Positions 1 to 7,797 of a stretch of DNA of 62,297 nt are shown piece by piece. The notes under the pieces are model-generated. The model was not told the origin of the DNA. It was given only the letters and a program-made list of their open reading frames with translations, and ran no database searches. The first letter of the stretch is position 1. Each line of letters starts with the position of its first letter. Made by a program: the position numbers and the translations under genes. Source of the stretch: Lachnospiraceae bacterium (lineage in GTDB: Bacteria > Bacillota > Clostridia > Lachnospirales > Lachnospiraceae); assembly GCA_017437785.1 (NCBI GenBank), contig JAFRXH010000066.1:1-62297 (forward strand), written 5' to 3'.

Positions 1-341
1 AGGAACCCGTAGAGATCACATTAAATAATGTAAAGGCGAAGAAGGCTAAGCTTACGGTTAAAGCAGCTGCAGTGACCCTGGCAAAGGATGCATCTGAGGT
101 AAATGCGGTAGCCAATATCGTATGTACCTATAAGGACAGCAAAGGTGTAACCCACCTGATCAGGCCTGAAAGCACTGAGATAACCCTTAAGAACGTAGAG
201 GCAGAGGTCAGTGCAGAAGATACCGGCCTGATAAACATCACCAAGCTTAGCAAGAAGAGCGGAACGATCAAAGCAACCCTGACCTTCAAAGGCGGTGTCA
301 AAAAGAAAGTAACGATCACAGTAAAGAGGGCTAAGAAGTAA
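1..341 (+). CDS. C-terminal part of a secreted repeat (Ig-like) protein, 5' end outside window
   Basis: The reading frame is open from the window edge (first whole codon at position 3) and stops at 339-341, so only about 112 C-terminal residues are visible. They are rich in Val, Thr, Ala and Lys, with alternating beta-strand-like patterns. A motif of the type EITL.NV.A appears twice, near the start and near residue 60, which suggests tandem beta-sandwich units as in Ig-like domains of clostridial surface proteins. No sorting signal or membrane anchor is visible at the C-terminus, which ends in a basic run (VKRAKK). The family is not identified further. A hairpin follows the stop. Confidence 0.6.
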   Translation, partial: EPVEITLNNVKAKKAKLTVKAAAVTLAKDASEVNAVANIVCTYKDSKGVTHLIRPESTEITLKNVEAEVSAEDTGLINITKLSKKSGTIKATLTFKGGVKKKVTITVKRAKK

Positions 342-362
342 AATAGTCAAGCAAAGCAAAAG

Positions 363-384
363 CAGGCAGCCTCCGGGCTGCCTG
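363..384 (+). terminator. Probable terminator after the first gene
   Basis: A perfect 9-bp GC-rich stem (363-371 with 376-384) and a 4-nt loop lie 21 bases after the stop at 341. The T-tract behind it is poor, so termination efficiency is uncertain. Confidence 0.55.
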
Positions 385-393
385 TTGTACCCG

Positions 394-422
394 TAGACAT
401 TATTTCCGATTTCTGCTAAAAT
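394..422 (+). promoter_or_regulatory. Promoter for thrC
   Basis: TAGACA at 394-399 and TAAAAT at 417-422 with a 17-bp spacer. It lies after the terminator hairpin and about 25 bases before the thrC Shine-Dalgarno sequence. Confidence 0.6.
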
Positions 423-454
423 ACGAAAAGACTATCTGAATGGAGAACAAAGCA

Positions 455-1975
455 ATGAATATCATGTATCACAGTACCAGAAATAATGATGTTAAGTTAA
501 CGGCTTCGCAGGCTGTCCTTAAGGGACTGGCAGATGACGGCGGTCTGTTTGTGCCGGATACGCTGCCTGTATTTGATAAGAGCTTTGATGAGCTTAAGGA
601 AATGGATTATAAAGGCGTGGCTTATGAAGTTATGAAGCTTTTCCTTACGGATTATACGCAGGAAGAGCTTAAGGGCTGCATAGAACGCGCTTATGACGAT
701 AAATTCGACACTAAAGAGATCGCACCTTTGAAGGAAGCGGGCGGTGCTTATTACCTGGAGCTTTTCCACGGATCCACGATAGCATTTAAGGATATGGCGC
801 TGTCTATACTGCCGCATCTTATGACTACGGCAGCCAAGAAGAATGATCTTAAGGAAGAGATAGTGATACTTACGGCTACTTCCGGCGATACCGGAAAGGC
901 GGCTCTGGCGGGCTTTGCAGATGTGCCCGGCACCAGGATAGCGGTATTTTATCCCAAGCACGGCGTATCCAAGGTGCAGGAGCGCCAGATGGTGACACAG
1001 AAGGGAAAAAATGTAACCGTAATAGGCATTGAAGGCAATTTCGACGATGCGCAGACCGGCGTTAAGAAGATGTTTAATGATGAGGCTCTTAAAGCAGAGC
1101 TTAAGGATGCCGGATTTGTGTTCTCGTCGGCAAATTCGATAAATATCGGCCGCCTTGTACCCCAGGTGGTTTATTATGTATATGCTTATACACGTCTGTT
1201 AAAAGACGGCGTTATCAAGGCAGGCGAGAAGATCAACGTATGTGTGCCTACAGGCAATTTCGGAAACATTCTTGCGGCATATTATGCTAAATGCGCCGGG
1301 CTTCCCGTAAACAAGCTTATCTGCGCATCCAATTCTAACCGTGTGCTCTATGATTTCTTTAAGAGCGGCAGTTATGATAAGCTGCACGAGATGGACGATA
1401 ACGGCGCTTTCAGCAAGGACAGGAGCTTTATCTTAACGGGTTCTCCTTCGATGGATATACTTATCTCCAGCAACTTAGAGCGCCTTATCTATCACATCGC
1501 AGGTGATGATGATAAGAAGGACAGACAGCTCATGGAGGATCTTAAGGATAAAGGCGCTTATGATATCAGTGATGATATGAAAGCACGCCTGTCGGACTTC
1601 TGCGGAGGTTTTGCATCCGAGGAGGATACGGCCTCTAAGATAGCAGGCCTCTATAAGGATGCCGGCTATGTGATCGATCCGCATACCGCAGTAGCCGGTT
1701 TCGTATATGATGCATACAGAAAAGAGACTGCAGATGAGACCAAGACCGTTATCGCCTCAACTGCCAGCCCCTACAAGTTTGCAAAGACCGTTATGTGCGC
1801 TATAGATAAGAAGCATGCATCTGCGGATGATATGGATCTTATCGGCGAACTTAATAAGATAAGCGGCGTAAAAGTACCGCAGGCTATCGAAGATATCATT
1901 TCTGCACCTGTATTGCATGATATCGTATGTGAAACAGAAGATATGCCCAAAGAGGTACGCAAATTCCTGAGGTGA
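455..1975 (+). CDS. thrC: Threonine synthase
   Basis: This PLP enzyme converts O-phosphohomoserine to threonine in the cytosol. The N-terminal STRN..V motif, the PLP-lysine region GSTIAFKDMA near residue 110 and the phosphate loop TATSGDTGKAA near residue 145 are those of the fungal/bacterial type threonine synthase, and the length of about 506 aa fits. An earlier in-frame ATG at 440 exists. I prefer 455 because GGAG at 442-445 sits 9 bases before it, whereas nothing resembles a ribosome-binding site before 440. The stop is 4 bases from the next gene, so the two are probably co-transcribed. Confidence 0.95.
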   Translation: MNIMYHSTRNNDVKLTASQAVLKGLADDGGLFVPDTLPVFDKSFDELKEMDYKGVAYEVMKLFLTDYTQEELKGCIERAYDDKFDTKEIAPLKEAGGAYYLELFHGSTIAFKDMALSILPHLMTTAAKKNDLKEEIVILTATSGDTGKAALAGFADVPGTRIAVFYPKHGVSKVQERQMVTQKGKNVTVIGIEGNFDDAQTGVKKMFNDEALKAELKDAGFVFSSANSINIGRLVPQVVYYVYAYTRLLKDGVIKAGEKINVCVPTGNFGNILAAYYAKCAGLPVNKLICASNSNRVLYDFFKSGSYDKLHEMDDNGAFSKDRSFILTGSPSMDILISSNLERLIYHIAGDDDKKDRQLMEDLKDKGAYDISDDMKARLSDFCGGFASEEDTASKIAGLYKDAGYVIDPHTAVAGFVYDAYRKETADETKTVIASTASPYKFAKTVMCAIDKKHASADDMDLIGELNKISGVKVPQAIEDIISAPVLHDIVCETEDMPKEVRKFLR

Positions 1976-1979
1976 TCAT

Positions 1980-2858
1980 TTGAAACATATCCTGATGGTG
2001 GATGACAGTACTACAAATCTGAAAAGTGCTGCAGAAGTCCTGCAGCCTTTTTACCATTTGTCCATGGCCAAATCCGGCAGACAGGCCCTCAATTTCCTTA
2101 AGAAAAACAAGACGGATCTGATCCTTCTGGATATCATGATGCCCGAAATGGACGGTTATGAGACAATGGAGCAGATCAAATTAAATCCAAGGACCGCCAA
2201 TATACCGATCATCTTTCTTACGGCAGATACAGAGCATGAGAGCGAGATGCGCGGGCTTAAGATGGGGGCTTTGGATTTTATTACCAAGCCTTTTGAGGCT
2301 GATGTGATGCTGGGGCGTATTGAAAAGGTGCTCCAGATGGAAGATATGCGCCGCAATATACTGGGCAGTTCCAAAAAAGACCTGCTTACGGATCTGTGGA
2401 ACGCCGAATATATGGCAGCCGAGGTTGACAGCCGCATCAGAAGCGATCCCGACGGTTCGGAGATGGTCATGGTCGATATAGACGGCTTTGGCAATTTCCT
2501 TATGGAGCAGGGGAACAGCTATGCAAACGGTGTGATCATAAAGTTTACGGAAGCGCTGCGTATGACGGCTCTTTCGGGTAGTGTGCTGTGCAGGAGCGGT
2601 GAGGATGAATTCCTTATCTATATACCGCAGGTGTTAAGCGAAGCAGAGCTTATGAGCTACTGTGAAGAGATATGCACACACGTAATGGATGAGGCGAACA
2701 GGGCGCGAAACGGCGGAGATGCGCTTACAGCGTCTGTCGCAGCGGTATTCATACCCAAGCACGGCAGGGATTATGATACGCTTTACCGCAAGCTTCAGAT
2801 GGCTATGTATCATATCAAACAATCAGGAAAAAACAGAGTACATTTCTTCAGGGAGTAG
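1980..2858 (+). CDS. Response regulator with degenerate GGDEF domain
   Basis: Residues 1-118 form a receiver domain: acidic pair D8-D9, phospho-acceptor D51 in LLDIMMPEMDG, Thr in FLTAD and Lys in ITKPF. Residues 135-290 are GGDEF-like, with VMVDIDGFGNF and the signature SGEDEF in place of GGDEF. The usual substrate-binding Asn of DxDxFKxxND and the GHxxGD pattern are lost, and there is no RxxD inhibitory site, so cyclic-di-GMP synthesis is doubtful and a sensing or protein-binding role is possible. The TTG start is supported by GAGGTG just upstream, inside the end of thrC. No histidine kinase is nearby. Confidence 0.85.
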   Translation: MKHILMVDDSTTNLKSAAEVLQPFYHLSMAKSGRQALNFLKKNKTDLILLDIMMPEMDGYETMEQIKLNPRTANIPIIFLTADTEHESEMRGLKMGALDFITKPFEADVMLGRIEKVLQMEDMRRNILGSSKKDLLTDLWNAEYMAAEVDSRIRSDPDGSEMVMVDIDGFGNFLMEQGNSYANGVIIKFTEALRMTALSGSVLCRSGEDEFLIYIPQVLSEAELMSYCEEICTHVMDEANRARNGGDALTASVAAVFIPKHGRDYDTLYRKLQMAMYHIKQSGKNRVHFFRE

Positions 2859-2861
2859 ACT

Positions 2862-4664
2862 ATGGTTGAGCAGATCAAGGACAGGATAAGGGAACTTAGA
2901 AAAAAGCTGAAAGAATACGATGCGCAGTGGTATCTTACGGATACTGCTGATCCGCATAATTCGGAATATATCAATGATCATTACAAAGAGCGTGAGTTTT
3001 TAAGCGGTTTTACCGGATCGGCCGGAACGCTTCTTATCGGTGATGACATAGCGCTGCTTTGGACTGACGGGCGCTATTTCGTACAGGCAGTGGAAGAGCT
3101 TATGGACACGGGGATCATCCTGATGCGTGAAGGAGATGCAGGTGTGCCCGATCTGTACGAATATCTTGAGAATAATATCCCAAGCGGTGACACGCTTTTG
3201 TGTGACGGCAGGCTTATATCCTGCAAAATGGGACGCAGGATAAGGGAATGCTTAAAAAGCATGGGCGCATCTCTTAAGGTCGGCAAAAACCTTGTGGATC
3301 TGATATGGAATGACAGGCCTGAGGATTCATGCAATGATATACGCCTGCTGCCGGCTGAGCTTTACGGACAGGAATACCGTGAAAAGATAAGTGATCTGCG
3401 TGATGCAATAGCAGCTAAGGGAGCTGTGGCATCGGTGATAAGCGGCCTTGATGAGCAGATGTGGCTGTTTAACTTAAGGGGCAGCGACATTTTATATAAT
3501 CCCGTGGCTTATGCATATACGGTCGTCACCGATACCGGAGTATCGCTATACGTTAAAGAACGTGCCATCACCGATGAATTATGCAGATATGCGGAAGATG
3601 AAGATATAACCTTAAAGGCTTATGAGGATTTCTACAAGGATCTCCCCTATCTTAAGTTCATGGGAAAGGTGCTGATAGATCCCGATAAGACTAATTACCT
3701 GATATGCAGGATCCTTGAAAGAAGCGGGACTGAACTGATCGAATGCTTAAGCCCTCTTACCGAAGCAAAGGCAGTAAAGACGCCTAAAGAGATAGGGCTT
3801 TTAAAGGATGCATATCTTAAGGACAGCGCCGTACTGACGCGTTTCTTAAAGTATGTCAAGGAAAGTGCCGTCGCCGATAAGGCCGATGAATATACACTGG
3901 CTCTGAGGCTGGACAGCATGAGGGCTCAGATAAAAGGATTTAACGATCTGTCGTTTACCACGATCAGTGCATTTGGCCCTAACGCCGCTATGATGCACTA
4001 TGAAGCGCCGGAAGAAGGATCGGCAAAGATCGCGGGGAGCGGTTTTTATCTGGTGGATTCGGGAGCGCAGTATGACGGCGGCACTACCGATGTGACCAGG
4101 ACGCTTCTTCTGGGTGAAGCGGAAGATATAAAGAAAAAACACTTTACCCGCGTGGTAGCAGGAATGCTGGCACTACAGAACGCGGTGTTCTTAAAGGGCT
4201 GCGGCGGCAGGAATCTGGATATACTGGCCAGAGGCCCCATATGGGAAATGGATATGGATTATAAATGCGGGACAGGGCACGGCGTAGGTTATATGCTAAA
4301 TGTGCATGAAGGCCCTGCCGGCATACGCTGGAAACAGAAGATCGCAGGATCCGACTATCCGATAGAAGCAGGAATGACATTGAGCGATGAGCCCGGAGTA
4401 TATATCGCCGGCAAATACGGTATACGTATCGAGAACATACTGTTATGTGTGCGCAGATGCGAAAACGGCGACGGTGAATTCCTTGCGTTTGAACCGCTTA
4501 CCTGGGTGCCTATCGATAAGGATGCGGTCAAAAAGGAATACTTAGAGCCGAAGGAATTAAAATGGTTAAATGACTATCATGCGAAGGTGAGAGAGAAGCT
4601 GATGCCCTTTATGGAAAACGAGGATGAGAGGGTATGGCTTATAAAGGCTACGTCGGAGCTGTAG
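2862..4664 (+). CDS. Xaa-Pro aminopeptidase (M24, aminopeptidase P family)
   Basis: This metallopeptidase removes an N-terminal residue preceding proline and is probably cytosolic, as there is no signal peptide. The 600-aa length and order match the long aminopeptidase P subtype: creatinase-type N-terminal domain (about 5-140), a second creatinase-like domain (about 160-310), the M24 pitta-bread domain (about 315-535) and a short C-terminal M24_C region. Metal ligands are visible as Asp in LVDSGAQYDGGTTDVTRT (two Asp), His in GTGHGVG, and Glu in LSDEPGVY and in GIRIENI. It starts 3 bases after the response regulator stop and appears to end this operon. Confidence 0.92.
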   Translation: MVEQIKDRIRELRKKLKEYDAQWYLTDTADPHNSEYINDHYKEREFLSGFTGSAGTLLIGDDIALLWTDGRYFVQAVEELMDTGIILMREGDAGVPDLYEYLENNIPSGDTLLCDGRLISCKMGRRIRECLKSMGASLKVGKNLVDLIWNDRPEDSCNDIRLLPAELYGQEYREKISDLRDAIAAKGAVASVISGLDEQMWLFNLRGSDILYNPVAYAYTVVTDTGVSLYVKERAITDELCRYAEDEDITLKAYEDFYKDLPYLKFMGKVLIDPDKTNYLICRILERSGTELIECLSPLTEAKAVKTPKEIGLLKDAYLKDSAVLTRFLKYVKESAVADKADEYTLALRLDSMRAQIKGFNDLSFTTISAFGPNAAMMHYEAPEEGSAKIAGSGFYLVDSGAQYDGGTTDVTRTLLLGEAEDIKKKHFTRVVAGMLALQNAVFLKGCGGRNLDILARGPIWEMDMDYKCGTGHGVGYMLNVHEGPAGIRWKQKIAGSDYPIEAGMTLSDEPGVYIAGKYGIRIENILLCVRRCENGDGEFLAFEPLTWVPIDKDAVKKEYLEPKELKWLNDYHAKVREKLMPFMENEDERVWLIKATSEL

Positions 4665-4703
4665 TCCGCTACCGCAGGTAGCAAATCTGCAAATATCTGT
4701 GTA

Positions 4704-4731
4704 TTGTAAGCGCAACCACCGGTGGTATAAT
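4704..4731 (+). promoter_or_regulatory. Promoter of the flotillin gene with palindrome in the spacer
   Basis: TTGTAA (4704-4709) and a consensus TATAAT (4726-4731) are 16 bp apart. The spacer and the first base of the -10 form a perfect 12-bp palindrome, ACCACCGGTGGT (4715-4726). A related half-copy CACCACCGTGG follows at about 4743-4753. This suggests a repressor site. Confidence 0.6.
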
Positions 4732-4799
4732 AATATCAATTACACCACCGTGGAGTAATAAAACCAATAAACCCAAACAATAAAAGGAGGTAACAGAGT

Positions 4800-6362
4800 A
4801 TGCCGCAGGAAATCTTAATAGGTTTAGTAATCCTTGCCGTAGTGCTGCTCATCATCATCTTAATGTCCGGTTATGTGAAGGCTCCCCCGGATACAGCCTA
4901 TATCATATCGGGTATCAAGAAAAAGCCCAAGGTGCTCATCGGACGCGCCGGAATCAAGATCCCGTTCCTTGAAAGAAAAGATACGCTGCTCTTAAAGCAG
5001 ATGTCAATCGATATAAAGACCGGCGGGTTTGTTCCCACCAAGGATTTCATCGGTGTTGATATTGACGCCGTAGCAAAGGTTAAAGTTGATACTTCGGAAG
5101 AAGGTATCTTAAAAGCACAGCGCAACTTCCTGAATATGAAGGAGAGAGATTTCATCGTAGCGCTGACCGATTCATTACAGGGTAACCTGCGTGAGATCAT
5201 CGGTACCATCGAGCTCCGCGAACTGAACACAGACCGTAAGAAATTCGGTGATGAGGTTCAGGAAAAGGCCCAGGTGGATATGAAGGCCCTTGGTATACAG
5301 ATCATATCCTGTAACATACAGCGTATCGAAGATGAGCAGGGACTCATCAATGCACTGGGTCAGGACAACATGTCAAAGATCCAGAAGGATGCTTCGATAG
5401 CTAAGGCTAATGCAGACAGAGACGTAGCTGTAGCACAGGCTGAGGCAGCAAAGGAAGCTAACGATGCAAGAGTTATTTCGGACCTGGCTATCGCACAGAG
5501 AAATAACGAACTGGACATCAAGAGATCCGAACTGAAGGTACAGGCTGATATCAAGCGTGCAGAAGCAGATGCAGCTTACGAGATCCAGAAGCAGGAACAG
5601 GCTAAGGTTATCGAGACCCAGGCCGTTAACGTACAGATCGCAAAGGCAGAACGTGAAGCAGAACTGAAGCAGAAAGAAGTGCTGGTACGTCAGCAGGAAC
5701 TCTCCGCACAGATCGAACGTCAGGCCGATGCAGAGAAGTACAAAGCCGAGAAGGATGCAGAAGCAAGACTGATCCAGCGCCAGCGCCAGGCTGAGGCTGA
5801 AAAATACGAGCAGGAGAAAGCTGCAGAAGCACAGAAGGCTAAGGCTGATGCACAGAGATATGCCGCAGAGCAGGAAGCTGCCGGTATCACCGCGAAGGGT
5901 GTGGCTGAAGCTAATGCGATAAAGGCAAAAGGTCTTGCAGAGGCAGAGGCTATGGAGAAGAAGGCCGAAGCTTACAAGAAGTACAACGGTGCAGCCGTTA
6001 TCGAGATGATGGTAAAGATCCTGCCCGAAATGGCAGCCGAGGTTGCAAAGCCCCTGGCATCTATCGATAAGGTGAATATCTACGGCGGCGGTTCCGGATC
6101 GGATGGCAGTGGGGTTTCACAGATAAGCGGTAATATGCCCATAGTCATGAAGCAGGTATTTGATACCATGACGGAAGCTACAGGCGTAGATTTTACCGAG
6201 ATCATGAGAGCAAGCACATATGATGCGAAGGTTACAAAGAACATCAATGTAAGCGGGCTTGATCCTAAGGCAGCTGAAGCTGTCAAAACAGAGATCAAAG
6301 CAGAAGCGGTGCAGGCAGTAAAAGAGCCGGTATATGTTCCCGCAGGAGATGACATAGTATAA
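4800..6362 (+). CDS. Flotillin-like membrane scaffold protein (SPFH family)
   Basis: One N-terminal membrane helix (about residues 5-25) is followed by an SPFH/band-7 domain (about 30-190) and a very long Ala/Glu/Lys-rich coiled coil (about 195-400) with repeated EAEKY and AEA blocks. A Gly/Ser linker near 425 and a C-terminal tail complete the protein. The architecture and 520-aa length fit FloT/YqiK-type flotillins, which organise membrane microdomains. The ribosome-binding site AAAGGAGG at 4783-4790 is strong. The gene has its own promoter and terminator, so it is monocistronic. A NfeD partner, common beside flotillins, is not present here. Confidence 0.9.
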   Translation: MPQEILIGLVILAVVLLIIILMSGYVKAPPDTAYIISGIKKKPKVLIGRAGIKIPFLERKDTLLLKQMSIDIKTGGFVPTKDFIGVDIDAVAKVKVDTSEEGILKAQRNFLNMKERDFIVALTDSLQGNLREIIGTIELRELNTDRKKFGDEVQEKAQVDMKALGIQIISCNIQRIEDEQGLINALGQDNMSKIQKDASIAKANADRDVAVAQAEAAKEANDARVISDLAIAQRNNELDIKRSELKVQADIKRAEADAAYEIQKQEQAKVIETQAVNVQIAKAEREAELKQKEVLVRQQELSAQIERQADAEKYKAEKDAEARLIQRQRQAEAEKYEQEKAAEAQKAKADAQRYAAEQEAAGITAKGVAEANAIKAKGLAEAEAMEKKAEAYKKYNGAAVIEMMVKILPEMAAEVAKPLASIDKVNIYGGGSGSDGSGVSQISGNMPIVMKQVFDTMTEATGVDFTEIMRASTYDAKVTKNINVSGLDPKAAEAVKTEIKAEAVQAVKEPVYVPAGDDIV

Positions 6363-6388
6363 TTTTCAGAGAAGGTAGATACACAGGG

Positions 6389-6417
6389 GAGCAGGGCTAT
6401 GAAGGCCCTGCTCTTTT
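6389..6417 (+). terminator. Terminator of the flotillin gene
   Basis: A perfect 9-bp stem GAGCAGGGC/GCCCTGCTC (6389-6397 with 6405-6413) is followed by TTTT. Confidence 0.8.
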
Positions 6418-6428
6418 GCTGTGTGCAT

Positions 6429-6466
6429 AAAAATAACCCACCGGGCTGAGCCGGTGGGTTATTTTT
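6429..6466. terminator. Bidirectional terminator between convergent genes
   Basis: A perfect 16-bp stem (6429-6444 with 6451-6466) and 6-nt loop is flanked by A-run and T-run, so it works in both directions. Its right edge overlaps the stop codon of the minus-strand gene at 6465-6467. Confidence 0.85.
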
Positions 6467-6836
6467 ATCCTTTATATTGTTTGATCAGCGATTCCAGTGC
6501 TTCGTATTCGGTATGCTCTACAGCCTGGAGATTACGTACGTGATCGGTTGCTACATAATTACTGCCGTAGCGGCTGACCGTAATGACCGGCGGTTTTTCG
6601 GTCTCAAGTATAAGCTGTGAATATTGCGGCTGCTTTGTGATCACAGCTTCGACGGGAGCCGGGTTATATGCGACGGCAGCCGGAGCGGGAGCCGGCTGTG
6701 AAACGCTTTGTGGTTTAAGGAAATCGAGCTCCGGAAGCGGCTCTGTAGTATCCGGCACTGCAGGCTGCGGATCGGGTTTGTATTCAATAGGAGCGGGTGG
6801 TATATCAGAAATGTTTCTTTTGCCAAATAATGCCAT
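6465..6836 (-). CDS. Small proline-rich protein of unknown function
   Basis: The protein has 123 residues. After a short start (MALFGKRN), residues about 10-70 are dominated by Pro, Ala and acidic residues, followed by a more ordinary C-terminal part (about 75-123) that could fold. There is no membrane segment and I do not recognise a family. The ATG at 6836 is chosen because AGGAGG lies 7 bases before it. A TTG start at 6851 would lie on top of that ribosome-binding site. It is convergent with the flotillin gene and divergent from sepF. Confidence 0.65.
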   Translation of the reverse strand: MALFGKRNISDIPPAPIEYKPDPQPAVPDTTEPLPELDFLKPQSVSQPAPAPAAVAYNPAPVEAVITKQPQYSQLILETEKPPVITVSRYGSNYVATDHVRNLQAVEHTEYEALESLIKQYKG

Positions 6837-6906
6837 GATGAACCTCCTCAAGAATAATATATTTTATTTTATCATATCGGGCTAAATTATCAAGAGCAGC
6901 AGAGTG

Positions 6907-6941
6907 TTTACATAAGCAATTTACATAATGTATTTACATAA
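6907..6941. repeat. Three 9-bp direct repeats upstream of sepF
   Basis: TTTACATAA occurs at 6907-6915, 6920-6928 and 6933-6941, with an exact 13-bp period. They lie 69 bp upstream of the sepF -35 element, in the 259-bp divergent region between the proline-rich gene and sepF. A binding site array is possible. Confidence 0.6.
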
Positions 6942-7009
6942 AATAGAGTTTATATTTTATGTCAACCTGACGAAAATGCATAAAAATCAAGCGATTTTAT
7001 TAAAAATTG

Positions 7010-7038
7010 TTGACATAATGAGTATTTTGTGCGATTAT
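7010..7038 (+). promoter_or_regulatory. sepF promoter
   Basis: A consensus TTGACA at 7010-7015, a 17-bp spacer and GATTAT at 7033-7038, giving a leader of about 50 bases. Confidence 0.65.
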
Positions 7039-7095
7039 ATGGAAAGTGACGGGGCAAGTTATGTGCCTTAATGATAATTATGGGAGGGAATAACA

Positions 7096-7560
7096 ATGGC
7101 ATGGAGCGGTCTGGCAACTGTTTTGAGTAAGTTCGGAAGAGGCGGCGACGATTACTACGATGATGAGGACGAAGAGTACCTCGATGATGAAATAGTAGAA
7201 GAGAAGCCGGTTAAGAAAGCTAAGGGCTTCGGCAAGATCTCACCTTTTACCACCAACAAGAAGATCGAGGAGATCACACATGAGCGTGAAGTATTTGCAC
7301 TTCAGCCTGAATCATTTGAGAATGCTCATGAGATCACCGATCGTATACTTGAGGGATATACTGTAGTACTTAACACAGAGCGTTGTGATGAAGCTCTTGC
7401 AAGAAGGATCTTTGATTATGCATGCGGTACCGTTTATGCGCTTAACTGCTCATTTGGCCGTATTTCATATTCAGCTCAGAGCACTCTTGCAGGTATCTAT
7501 ATTATCACACCTGAGAATACCAGTATTTCCGGTGCATTCCAGGAGAACTTTACAGCATAA
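7096..7560 (+). CDS. sepF: Cell division protein SepF
   Basis: SepF bundles FtsZ and tethers the division ring to the membrane. The short N-terminal amphipathic segment (residues 1-14), the very acidic Asp/Glu/Tyr linker (about 17-35) and the C-terminal SepF fold (about 68-154), with EITDRILEG and TVVLNTERCD-type strands, match the family in order and length (154 aa). GGGAGG sits 10 bases upstream of the ATG. The gene is monocistronic. In many relatives sepF follows yggS, but here yggS lies 16 kb away beside the HlyD-like gene. Confidence 0.93.
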   Translation: MAWSGLATVLSKFGRGGDDYYDDEDEEYLDDEIVEEKPVKKAKGFGKISPFTTNKKIEEITHEREVFALQPESFENAHEITDRILEGYTVVLNTERCDEALARRIFDYACGTVYALNCSFGRISYSAQSTLAGIYIITPENTSISGAFQENFTA

Positions 7561-7598
7561 GACTTTTCTCTGGAAATGTGTTGTGATATGTAGCGAAG

Positions 7599-7622
7599 AA
7601 CCGGCCGGATGGCCGGTTTTTC
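7599..7622 (+). terminator. sepF terminator
   Basis: An 8-bp stem AACCGGCC/GGCCGGTT (7599-7606 with 7611-7618) with GGAT loop is followed by a T-run. Confidence 0.8.
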
Positions 7623-7625
7623 AGT

Positions 7626-7654
7626 TTGCTAAACAGCCGTTAATCTGCTATAAT
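7626..7654 (+). promoter_or_regulatory. Promoter of the aroB operon
   Basis: TTGCTA (7626-7631) and TATAAT (7649-7654) with a 17-bp spacer, just after the sepF terminator. The transcript would carry a leader of about 137 bases that includes the repeats below. Confidence 0.65.
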
Positions 7655-7677
7655 CATTGCGGCTTGCGCTATGAAGA

Positions 7678-7751
7678 ATGCGGCGGTGGTATATCGAATG
7701 TAACAGAGCTTTGTATGCGGCGGCGGTACATTGAATTTAACAGAGCTTTGT
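7678..7751. repeat. Tandem pair of 37-bp repeats in the aroB leader
   Basis: Units at 7678-7714 and 7715-7751 share the core ATGCGGCGG...ACAGAGCTTTGT and differ at only a few positions. Confidence 0.75.
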
Positions 7752-7775
7752 CATTCTGAGCGTAGCGAAGAATCT
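7749..7775. repeat. Short dispersed repeat that reads RFFATLRMT on the minus strand
   Basis: The sequence TCATTCTGAGCGTAGCGAAG and flanking bases is an imperfect palindrome. Its reverse frame gives RFFATLRMT, a peptide string I recognise from spurious gene calls in many unrelated bacterial genomes. A shorter relative (GTAGCGAAGAA) lies at 7590-7600. Confidence 0.55.
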
Positions 7776-7797
7776 TTTCAAGGAGTAGATTATAACA

